Positions 34,422 through 43,200 of a stretch of 64,000 nucleotides of DNA are shown here, piece by piece. Source of the stretch: RUG334 sp045599645. Its GTDB lineage: Bacteria; Muiribacteriota; Ozemobacteria; Ozemobacterales; Ozemobacteraceae. Location of the stretch: contig JAZRWI010000019.1 of assembly GCA_045599645.1 (NCBI GenBank), positions 1 through 64,000 of the forward strand, written 5' to 3'. How positions within the stretch are numbered: the stretch's first letter is position 1; the number at the start of each line of letters is the position of its first letter. The position numbers and the translations under genes were made by a program. A model generated the notes under the pieces. It did no database searches, was not told the DNA's origin, and saw only the letters and a program-made list of their open reading frames with translations.

Positions 34422-36914
34422 ATGAAAAAATTGCCAAAATTATTTCTATATCTGATAGCAGCATCAATAGTATCCACTTCGCTGAGTGGTTGTGGCGGAA
34501 GCAAGAACCCTGTTTCTCCTGTTTCCAAACCAAGCTCAGCCAGCAAAGGCGGCGACTATACAAATTGGAATAAAGCTGTTGAAGCTCGTACTGCCTTAGA
34601 AAACAAGGATTATTCCTCTGTTGAAGGTCTTGCCAAAAAACGAATAGCCGAAAAGCCTGATGACGCAAGCGCTCATTTTCTACTTGGTCAAGCATTAATG
34701 GGCCAGAAGAATTACAAGGAAGCCCGCAAAAGCTTAGAAACAGCCAGTTCACTTGTTCCAGACAACTTGAATTATTCACGGGAATACTATCGCAGCCTCG
34801 AAGCCCTTGCCCAGGAAGCTGCCAGCAAAAACGAATATACAGACGCGATTTCACTTTATAAAAAGCTGTTGGAAAAAGATTACGAACCAACAAGAACCCA
34901 GGAAGCTCTTTCTGATATATATATTGCCGCAGCCCAGAAAATGCTGTCTGCCGGCAATACCTCAGATGCAGAAATAGTTCTGACTGAAGGCGCCAATCTG
35001 CTGAAAAAAGACGTAGATCTCAGACTCTGTCTGGCAAAAATCTACATAGACGATGAAAGATACATGGAAGCAGAAAAGCTCTTAAAGAAGCTTGTAAACG
35101 CTAATCCCAAGAATGCTGAATGTCTTGCTACCTATGCAATACTTCTTCAGAAAATGGGTGACACTACATCAGCAGCAGAAATCGCAAATCAGGCTCTGGC
35201 AATAGATTCTACCAACAACGATGCATTAACAGTTAGAAACAACGTTGACGGTGACATGCCGGTAATTATCGTAAATCCGACAGATACATTGAATCTTTCA
35301 CTTGAAGCAATGAATGAAAGAATCAAATATCTCGAAAAATCCGGCAATTACGCAGAAGAAAAGGAATTGCTTATCTCCTGCATACAGCGTTATCCAGAAC
35401 AGACCGGCGCATATTACAAATTAGCAGAAGTATGCGAAAAGCTTGGATTAATCGACGAAGCTATACCGGCCATAGAAAAATTCAATGCTGAAACTCCAAA
35501 TTCTCCTGAAGGTATGTTCCTTTATGCCAAGTGCCTCTGCCAGAAGGGCCAGTGCGACCAGGCATTATCAATCCTTTCCTCTCTTGAAGGCACATACGCA
35601 GACAAACATGCGCTGTTGAACGAACGTGGTCAGGCTCTTGCAAGAAAGGGCGATTTCAACAGTGCCATAGACACATGGAAAAGCGTTTTGCAGCAGAATC
35701 CAAACAATGCTGATGCAAACTTTTATCTTGGTCAGTTAGCGGGCGAAATGGGCAAACTGGATGAAGCCAGCAACTACTACAACATTGCAATCAGACAACA
35801 GCCATTCAACAACAAATTCAGATATTTTGCCGGTATCAACTACATCCAGAGCGGCAACAAGGATAAAGCAGCAGAAATATGGAACGCCTCCAAGGATACC
35901 TTGAATATTGCAGACCCATATGCAGCAAGAATATTGAGAGCTTTGGGAGAAGACCCGGAACTTCAGGCAGCTGCAATCCGCAATAGTGGCATTCCATCTG
36001 TAAGCGCAGAAGATGCTAACGCCAGAGTAATCACTATTGACGGTGATGCTCCTGTAGCCGGCTATGAAATCAGTGAAATGCCTTCTGTAGGCTATGAAGA
36101 AGCTCTTGATTGTGCTAGAAGAGGCGATTTCAATAATGCTGAAAAGATGTTCCGCCAGGTAATAGCCAATGAACCCAATAACTTCAATGCTATGATGAAT
36201 CTTGGCAAAATCTATACTGTCACTCAAAAGAATAACATAGCAGCAGCCATATTCCTGAAAGCTTTGAAGGTTGATTCACGTAATATTCACGCTTTGAGAG
36301 CCCTTGCAAACAGCTATTCAGAAGTTGGTATGCACAGTCTGGCAAACCAGATTACTGAACAGGTAAGAACCAGCTATCCGGACCAGTTCCAGGATTTTCC
36401 AACCTATGCAAACAAGAACATCAAAAATGACCCGCGCGCAATAGAACCAATGACCAAGGCACTTCTTCAGGAAGGTCTCAATAACGAAGCCCTGGCTGTT
36501 GTTCAAGGCGCTATCAGCGAACAGGCAGACAACAACAATCTCTACCTGCTTCAGGGCGATGTTTACAAGCAGATGAAAATGTTCGACCTTTCTATGGAAT
36601 CCTATAGATATGTTCAGAACGCAGACCAGCAAAGTCCTACCTCATACGTCAGAATCGGTGACCTCTATCTAGCTGCTGGTCAGCATAGTCAGGCCCTCAC
36701 AGAATACCGCAAGGCACTAGCCACACCATTCATAGACCCGGACAGCATGTTCTATATAGCAGACCGCTATATCCAGATGGGTCGCCAGAGTGAAGCCAGA
36801 ACACTTCTTGGCAAGCTCAGAACCATGAATCTGAACATGCAGCAGGTCAAGAAACTTGACCAGTATCTTGGAACTAATGTTGCAGAAGAAGCCCAGACTT
36901 CTGCCAAGAACTAA
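34422..36914 (+). CDS. Large TPR lipoprotein
   Basis: 830 residues. The lipobox SLSGC gives lipidated Cys24, followed by a Pro/Ser linker. From about residue 45 to the end there are at least a dozen tetratricopeptide repeats in blocks (DDASAHFLLGQALMGQKNYK, NNADANFYLGQLAGEMGKLD, NNFNAMMNLGKIYTVTQKNN). AAGGA precedes the ATG. It follows prs by 18 nt and precedes a small membrane protein by 24 nt, so it is probably in the same transcript. Such lipoproteins serve as outer-membrane scaffolds for secretion or pilus machines; the specific partner is not evident. Confidence 0.88.
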   Translation: MKKLPKLFLYLIAASIVSTSLSGCGGSKNPVSPVSKPSSASKGGDYTNWNKAVEARTALENKDYSSVEGLAKKRIAEKPDDASAHFLLGQALMGQKNYKEARKSLETASSLVPDNLNYSREYYRSLEALAQEAASKNEYTDAISLYKKLLEKDYEPTRTQEALSDIYIAAAQKMLSAGNTSDAEIVLTEGANLLKKDVDLRLCLAKIYIDDERYMEAEKLLKKLVNANPKNAECLATYAILLQKMGDTTSAAEIANQALAIDSTNNDALTVRNNVDGDMPVIIVNPTDTLNLSLEAMNERIKYLEKSGNYAEEKELLISCIQRYPEQTGAYYKLAEVCEKLGLIDEAIPAIEKFNAETPNSPEGMFLYAKCLCQKGQCDQALSILSSLEGTYADKHALLNERGQALARKGDFNSAIDTWKSVLQQNPNNADANFYLGQLAGEMGKLDEASNYYNIAIRQQPFNNKFRYFAGINYIQSGNKDKAAEIWNASKDTLNIADPYAARILRALGEDPELQAAAIRNSGIPSVSAEDANARVITIDGDAPVAGYEISEMPSVGYEEALDCARRGDFNNAEKMFRQVIANEPNNFNAMMNLGKIYTVTQKNNIAAAIFLKALKVDSRNIHALRALANSYSEVGMHSLANQITEQVRTSYPDQFQDFPTYANKNIKNDPRAIEPMTKALLQEGLNNEALAVVQGAISEQADNNNLYLLQGDVYKQMKMFDLSMESYRYVQNADQQSPTSYVRIGDLYLAAGQHSQALTEYRKALATPFIDPDSMFYIADRYIQMGRQSEARTLLGKLRTMNLNMQQVKKLDQYLGTNVAEEAQTSAKN

Positions 36915-36938
36915 TTTTTACGTATAGGAGTATTTCAA

Positions 36939-37211
36939 ATGAATCAAAACGAAGCTGTTTTAAACGACAACGATCTGCGTAAGCTAGAAGCCGTTATTAA
37001 AAACATAAAAGATCCTAATGCGCGTAAAAAGCTGGAAAATCTGCGATATAAGCTTCAGAAAAAGGTCAACAAACAGAAGGAAGCTACAGAAATACGCAAC
37101 AAAAATCTTAAGACTGCGTATATCGTAGCAATACCTTTTGCAATCATATTTGCAGCTATAGGTGTCTATTATTTTCTTAAGAAAGAACACACACCTGAAA
37201 ATCAAGCATAA
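36939..37211 (+). CDS. Small single-pass membrane protein
   Basis: 90 residues. A charged helical N-terminal part (about 10-55, many Lys/Glu/Arg) is followed by one transmembrane helix (about 62-82, YIVAIPFAIIFAAIGVYYF) and a short tail. A good AGGAG site precedes the ATG. It follows the TPR lipoprotein closely. No family recognised; the charged helix is probably cytoplasmic. Confidence 0.75.
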   Translation: MNQNEAVLNDNDLRKLEAVIKNIKDPNARKKLENLRYKLQKKVNKQKEATEIRNKNLKTAYIVAIPFAIIFAAIGVYYFLKKEHTPENQA

Positions 37212-37221
37212 AAAAGCCCTC

Positions 37222-37250
37222 TTGATTGTTGGGCTTAATTATGATACAAT
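37222..37250 (+). promoter_or_regulatory. tRNA-Gln promoter
   Basis: TTGATT and TACAAT with a 17-bp spacer; initiation near 37257, 16 nt before the tRNA. It overlaps a small GAAGCCC-like/GGGCTT hairpin that may end the upstream operon. Confidence 0.6.
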
Positions 37251-37272
37251 CGCACAATCACCTAGTGATTAT

Positions 37273-37344
37273 TGGGGTGTAGCCAAGCGGTAAGGCACCT
37301 GCCTTTGGAGCAGGCATTCGCTGGTTCGAATCCAACCACCCCAG
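37273..37344 (+). tRNA. tRNA-Gln (TTG anticodon)
   Basis: Cloverleaf: acceptor TGGGGTG/CACCCCA, D-arm AGCCAAGCGGTAAGGC, anticodon stem CCTGC/GCAGG with loop CTTTGGA (TTG), T-arm with TTCGAAT. The T stem has one C-A mismatch. CCA is not encoded. It is an expected substrate of the MnmA in this window. Confidence 0.95.
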
Positions 37345-37348
37345 TTTA

Positions 37349-37379
37349 AAAAAGCCACGATATTTATCGTGGCTTTTTT
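37349..37379. terminator. Terminator after tRNA-Gln, shared with the convergent gene
   Basis: AGCCACGATA-TTTA-TCGTGGCT flanked by A6 and T6. Confidence 0.88.
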
Positions 37380-37382
37380 AAT

Positions 37383-40052
37383 TTAGTATTGTAGTTGTTC
37401 TGTAGAGTAATAAATTACCCAGGTCTTAAAGATACCAGCGTCTGGCTTTGAAATGATTTCAAATTCCAAATCGCCCCAGTTACCGCCATTGTATGCTAGA
37501 ACAGAGCAACCGAAGCCAGGAATCTGGTAAGCAACCTTATTAACAGGTGTTTCAGAAAGAGATTTGCCTCTCAAGCCGGTTACACCACCTGCACGAAGAT
37601 TCAGGCTATTGAATTTGTATTTGTTTTCCTTATAGCCTGAGAATGAACTTGGCAAGCCAAGATCATCACAATACATGGCCATGCAGAAATCGTTGAAGAA
37701 ATCGCTAAGTCCGCTGCAAGAAGGATTAGCCTCTGGAAGAATATTCATTTCAATGTCTTCGAGTCCCTTCTTAACATTGGAAATCTGGCCACTTTCAAGC
37801 AATTTGATGGTATCATCGCCTTTGCAGCGGTCACACAGATATTGCGCAAACAGATACTGCATTCCGTAGTTGCCATCTGTTAATGTTTCAGGCCATGAAT
37901 CCAGTCTTGTCTTTTCCGGGTTAGAAAGATAATACTTAACTCTCTGAACATCTAATCTATTGCCGCTAACAAAGCCTCTGCCAGATTCCTCACGCGCCAT
38001 CATGGAAAGTCCCGCAGACTGCCAGTCTGTTCCGTAATAAGCTACCTTTGCCGGATCCCAGCGCTGGTTATAATAGAACATCTGATGAAGTGCATAGCAT
38101 AATTCAGCATGAAATTCTTCCGGATCAGACCCATATTTATTCGGGCTGGCAAATATTATTTCTGTGCCATTGGTATTTACCTGCTGCAGATTTTTATCTC
38201 TTGAATCGAAGTAAGCAGCCTTGTCTGGCTTATTATCAACCTTGTCTGTCAGGAATATTACTATTCTATCCTGAGCGTCCACATTACCTTCCGGAGGAGT
38301 CAGAACACCAAATCTAGTCTTTATAGAATCATAGGTCTTATCAAATTCCTCGGCAATGCTGACACAGGTTTCCCTGGTAAAGGTTGCCAGACTTTCTTCC
38401 AGATATACAAGAGCATGAGTGCTTGAAGCGCCGATAATACCTGTTTGCTCGATATCATTAGCTGCATCATATGGAGAAGAGGATGTAAAATCGCGGACAA
38501 AAACCGTGATTGTATCGGAAGCCGGTTCAACCATAGAAGCCCTTGTGCTTACAGAAGGCTTTACAACAGGTGCATAGGCACTATTAAAGGAAGTTCCCGA
38601 AATGCTCTGTGGAGTAAATCTTGCAGCATATTCAGAGGCACGGACACTTGTTGGTAAGGTTGGCACAGCAACTGTGTTCCCACCAAGATATGCAGAAACA
38701 ACATAATAGTAGTAATCGTCATTGAATACCTGGGTATTAGGCCCTGAAAGAGTGCTTACAAAGGCAATGACGTCAGTTGGCTTAAGCTGTGCAATCTTCA
38801 GTTTGTTGCCACGTAATATGGTTGAAAGATCGTAAATACCATAATCAGTGATCGAAGTATCAACATTGTTGTAAGCAGTATAATTCAAAGGATTACTTAA
38901 GGCATTATTAACCTGAACCTTTACTTCAGAGGTTGTTCCAGCAGCAATAATACTATTGCTTGGAGCATTGAAGGTTACAGATGTATCTGTAAGACCAGTA
39001 ATATCAGATGGACTTACCTCATAATTTCCGACAAAAATCTTGAAAATAGACATGTTGGTGCCAAAATTGTAGCCATAAAGAGTTATTGGCACACCGGGAA
39101 CAGAGCGCATTGGTGATATGTGCACAAGCTTAGGCGCTACAGTTACAACAGCTGTGCCAACGCCTTCAATGGCATATTGTCCCACATCAACAAGCTTCAT
39201 GCTCAGATTACCTGTTCTAGCGTCTGCAGGAAGAACAATCTTTACATTATATATGGAAGAATCATCTTCAATAGTATGGCAATCCAAACCATTGAGCTGG
39301 AATTTATTACGACTATAAATAGGGCTGAAGTTGCGTCCGTTAACAACTATTGTCTGGCCACCGCTTGCTATATCAGGATGAACACCTAATATAACAGGTC
39401 TGGCAATAAATGTTACAGGATTCAGTTCCTTCGAGGTTTCACCGTTGATAATAACCTTTACAGGGCCTGTTTCTACTCTGTTTGGAAGAGTAACCCTGAT
39501 TCTGCCGTCATTTGTAGAGTTCCAGTCTACAATCTGTGCATCCACACCATTAAAGGTTACTCTGCCGGCACTTCTGCCACAGCCTGAACAAAGAATAGTT
39601 ACAACATCTCCATCGGTGCCCCAGTTCGGATTCAGGGAAAGCACCTGAAAATCAGAAGAATATTGATTAGTAGCATAGCTTAACTTAAAATTAACGTCTT
39701 CTGTGACTTTACCAGTGTATACTCGCACTTCAGACCTTGAAACAGCATTATATCCCTGTAGTCTGACTGTTACAGTATGATCGCCGGCAGGGATTCCTTC
39801 CAGCAGATATGCGCCATCGCTTGCTGTTACAGCCTGGCACTGATATGCCTCAACAATGGCCCCGGAAAGGCCAAGTCCAGTATCATCTGCGGTTACCGTG
39901 CCCTTGATTTTACCAACAGAATACTCATCATAAGAATAAGCAGAGCCTTGGCTCAAGATTTTTTGGGACGACGTGCCCCCGCATCCTGATAAAAATATCA
40001 GAAAAATAAAAATATAAGCTATAGCTATTGATTTTAGTACTTTATTATTCAT
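37383..40052 (-). CDS. IPT/TIG-domain lipoprotein with an M30-like pseudopeptidase domain
   Basis: 889 residues. The lipobox FLSGC puts Cys near 24. About 45-120 is a carboxypeptidase-regulatory beta-sandwich (GTVTADDTGLGLSGAIVEAY). About 135-400 contains three IPT/TIG Ig-like domains (SLNPNWGTDGDVVTILCSG, ISPMRSVPGVPITLYGYNFG). The C-terminal 350 residues follow the plan of hyicolysin-type M30 metallopeptidases (RIVIFLTDKVDN, AAYFDSRD, GTEIIFASPNKY). Where the zinc motif HExxH should be there is YALHQ, in FHAELCYALHQMFYYN, and the later NEG(L) Glu is replaced in WQSAGLSMMAREE. I infer a cell-surface binding protein with an inactive peptidase fold. Confidence 0.8.
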   Translation of the reverse strand: MNNKVLKSIAIAYIFIFLIFLSGCGGTSSQKILSQGSAYSYDEYSVGKIKGTVTADDTGLGLSGAIVEAYQCQAVTASDGAYLLEGIPAGDHTVTVRLQGYNAVSRSEVRVYTGKVTEDVNFKLSYATNQYSSDFQVLSLNPNWGTDGDVVTILCSGCGRSAGRVTFNGVDAQIVDWNSTNDGRIRVTLPNRVETGPVKVIINGETSKELNPVTFIARPVILGVHPDIASGGQTIVVNGRNFSPIYSRNKFQLNGLDCHTIEDDSSIYNVKIVLPADARTGNLSMKLVDVGQYAIEGVGTAVVTVAPKLVHISPMRSVPGVPITLYGYNFGTNMSIFKIFVGNYEVSPSDITGLTDTSVTFNAPSNSIIAAGTTSEVKVQVNNALSNPLNYTAYNNVDTSITDYGIYDLSTILRGNKLKIAQLKPTDVIAFVSTLSGPNTQVFNDDYYYYVVSAYLGGNTVAVPTLPTSVRASEYAARFTPQSISGTSFNSAYAPVVKPSVSTRASMVEPASDTITVFVRDFTSSSPYDAANDIEQTGIIGASSTHALVYLEESLATFTRETCVSIAEEFDKTYDSIKTRFGVLTPPEGNVDAQDRIVIFLTDKVDNKPDKAAYFDSRDKNLQQVNTNGTEIIFASPNKYGSDPEEFHAELCYALHQMFYYNQRWDPAKVAYYGTDWQSAGLSMMAREESGRGFVSGNRLDVQRVKYYLSNPEKTRLDSWPETLTDGNYGMQYLFAQYLCDRCKGDDTIKLLESGQISNVKKGLEDIEMNILPEANPSCSGLSDFFNDFCMAMYCDDLGLPSSFSGYKENKYKFNSLNLRAGGVTGLRGKSLSETPVNKVAYQIPGFGCSVLAYNGGNWGDLEFEIISKPDAGIFKTWVIYYSTEQLQY

Positions 40053-40263
40053 ATAATGTTACATTAACACATACTAGATTAAACTGCAAAATAGTGTGTG
40101 TTAAATGTGCATAAAAATTCCTCATCTTTGTTGATTAACACAGAAGGCACGAGAGAGAAATAAAAATAAAATGTGTTTTTCTGTTAAGAAAATTGGACAA
40201 TCTGCCGATTCTTAAGGGTGAGAAATATATAAATGCCCGTTTTAGGCGAACAGGAGACAAACA

Positions 40264-43200
40264 ATGAGGCAGACTAATGTAATTAGACTTTGCCGCGACA
40301 GAATGAAGCTTATGCTTTGCGTAATGCTGGTTTTATTCAGCTGCATCAGCGCAACCCTTCATGCTGACGTGTCAAACGTTGCTGTAAACACCTCTTTTTC
40401 TGGTGGAAGCAACAAAATCAATGGCTCAGGCTATGTAAAACTTGATGTTACATGGCAAGGCGATTCACCAAGCTTCACAGCAAAGTATAAGGTCAATGGT
40501 AATATTGTTGCCAATGAAAGTGCTATTACTGGCAATTCAGCAACCACACAAATATCTGCAGCCACTATCGGTGATACCGGTGGAAGTGCAGTTACCATTC
40601 AAGTACAGATCGTAGACAGCGCCGGCAAATCCGCAGAAGCTTCAAGCCAGGGTGTAATAGTAGATACCAGGGCTCCAGTTCTTTCTGCAACAATCACTAA
40701 TGGTCCAACCTTCTCTCAAAACTCCTCTGTTCGCATTCAAATTACTAGTGATAAAGAAGTAAACGCACCAACAGTAACCTGTAATGGTGTTTCTGCTACA
40801 ATGGAAGGCAGCGTAAGCGTAGGCACAAGCTTCGTTTATAACCTCCAGCTTTCTAGTTCATTTCCAAACGGGTCATACAATGTAAGCATTACAGCTAAGG
40901 ATACTACCGAACCAGCAAGTGGTGCCAATAGTGGCAGCGCAACTGTCGGCTTCAAGGTAGGCACTTCAGTTACCGGTTCAACCAGCATTGACGGTGCAAA
41001 TCCTGGTTCTCCAACCAATGCACCCAGTGTTACATTCACCGGTTCTGCACCTTCAGGAGTAGCCAAGATAACATTGTTAGACGGCACTTCAGAAGTAAGC
41101 TCAATCAATACCAGTGATACAAGCTGGACCATGACTATCGCTCCTGCAGAAGGAAGCCATAGCTATGTTGCAGTCAGCTACGATTCCCTTAATCAGGAAA
41201 TTTCCAGAAGCTCTGCTTTCCAGTTTATAGCAGATAGAACTGCTCCAAATCCTCCAACAGTATCACAGGAAGGTATTCCAGCACAGACTAATGCTACCTC
41301 TCAAACCTTTACAGTAAATGTGGAAGGCTTCTCAACTGAAGTTTCTACTCCGGTTTACTTACAGGCTTATAACAACGGTAGCGCAGTAGGAACCAAATAC
41401 AATGTTACTACCTCCGGCAGTCCGATCAACGCGGTTGTTCCACTGTCTGAAGGCAATAACAGCATTTATTTCCAGACCGAAGACGGTGCTGGCAACAAAT
41501 CAGCCAACAGCGAAACCATCAATATCCAGAAGAGCGGTTCATCAAGCGTAAGCGTATCAAGCACAATGGTTGATACCTATTCTGTTCCTGCTCCAACAAC
41601 TTCAATGATGGGCGCAGGCTCTCACAGCCTTACTGTAAACTTCAACCAGGCAGTAGGTGACACTATTCCAACAGTCACTATTACCTGCGGTGGTGGTGCA
41701 ACTCTCAGTGCCAACGGCTCCTGGAGCAGCAACACACAGTTCACTGCTAACTTCACTGTTCCAGCTAATGGCGGTGCAAGCTTTGACGGAGCTGCAACAA
41801 TCGTTGTCACTGGTGCAAAAGACCCATATGGCAATGTTGTTCCGGAATACAGTTCCCCAGCAGCCTTCTCAATCGATAGCTCAGCACCAATATCAACAAT
41901 CTCTGGCGAACCAAACATTTACGTATCAGCAACAAATCAGAGTGTCACACTGAACGGCACCGTTAATGACGGCGAAGGTTCCGGTGTTGATTACATGAAA
42001 TTAATCGTTACTGATGCAGCAGGCACCGAAACAGTTACCAACGTTCCATTACAGACTGGCGCACAGTCTCCCTGGAGCTACAACTTCAATGCCAGCAGTC
42101 TGGCAGCCGGTGAATACACTCTTGTAACATCTGCAGTCGACAGAGCTCTCCCACAGGGCAACGTCGAAAACTATGGCGGAAAAGCAAGCGTAAAGATCAT
42201 TGTTGATACCACAGCACCAGTTATTTCCCGCGTCAGCATCAACAACACAGGTATTGATATACCAGACGGAATGGTTATCGCAAGCGATGTAACCAGAATC
42301 GTTGCTGTAGCAACCGAAGATGGTTCTGGTCTTGACTTTAACAGTTCAAGCTTCGTCCTCACACTTACTGGTCCGACAGGCATTGCTATTACTGGTGAAA
42401 AGACCAATAACGGCAACGATACCATGTATTTCGACTTTCCTACTCTGACTGAAGCCGGTGATTATACCGTAACCTTCACTCCAATAGATAAAGCCGGTAA
42501 TGCAGCAGAATCAGTAACAAAGAAATTCACAATCAACAAGTCAGCTCCTGACACTGTCGAATTCAGTCCAACCAGCTATGCAGTAGCTAACCAGACTGAA
42601 GAAAACCTCGCCAGCAGCCAGGTTAAAGCTGTTCTTTCCTCCAGCGCCGGTATTACACCAAGCTATAATACTTCAACAATTTCCGTAAGATACAACGGCA
42701 ATGAAGTCGGTAGCAAGCAGTTCAGTGAAGAAGCCCTTATTGCCAAGATTCATGATGGTAACATCAAAACAGATGGTAGCCATGATGGTAGCTACTACGT
42801 AACAGTAGTTCCACATTCAAGCACAGGCATTACAGGTGCTGCAATATCAAGCAGCTTCATCTATGATACCAAATCACCTGTTGTTACAGAATCTTCACCA
42901 TCTATCAAAGATGCTGAAACCTGGTTCGGTACCAACACAAGCAGATTCACACTGACTGTATCAGACGCTCCAAAAGACATTCTGGAAAACTATAGCGGTC
43001 AGTATCCGGAAGATGCTGTTGTAGCTCAGCCAGGTGATACAAGCTGGTATAACAGCAGTGGTTCTGGTGTAAACTATGACGTCAGCAGTTTCTCTTGGAC
43101 TATGGCTGACCAGACCTCTCCATCCTTCTATCGTGATGGTAGCAAGATGGTAGTAACAGCCCCAAGCGCTCCAGCATCAGCCGGAGAATCAGACCCAGGT

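Noticed and set aside
40053..40263. Riboswitch (for example c-di-GMP) before the giant Ig-like gene
   Set aside because: The leader is AT-rich, and I could not find the conserved core or a convincing P1 stem.
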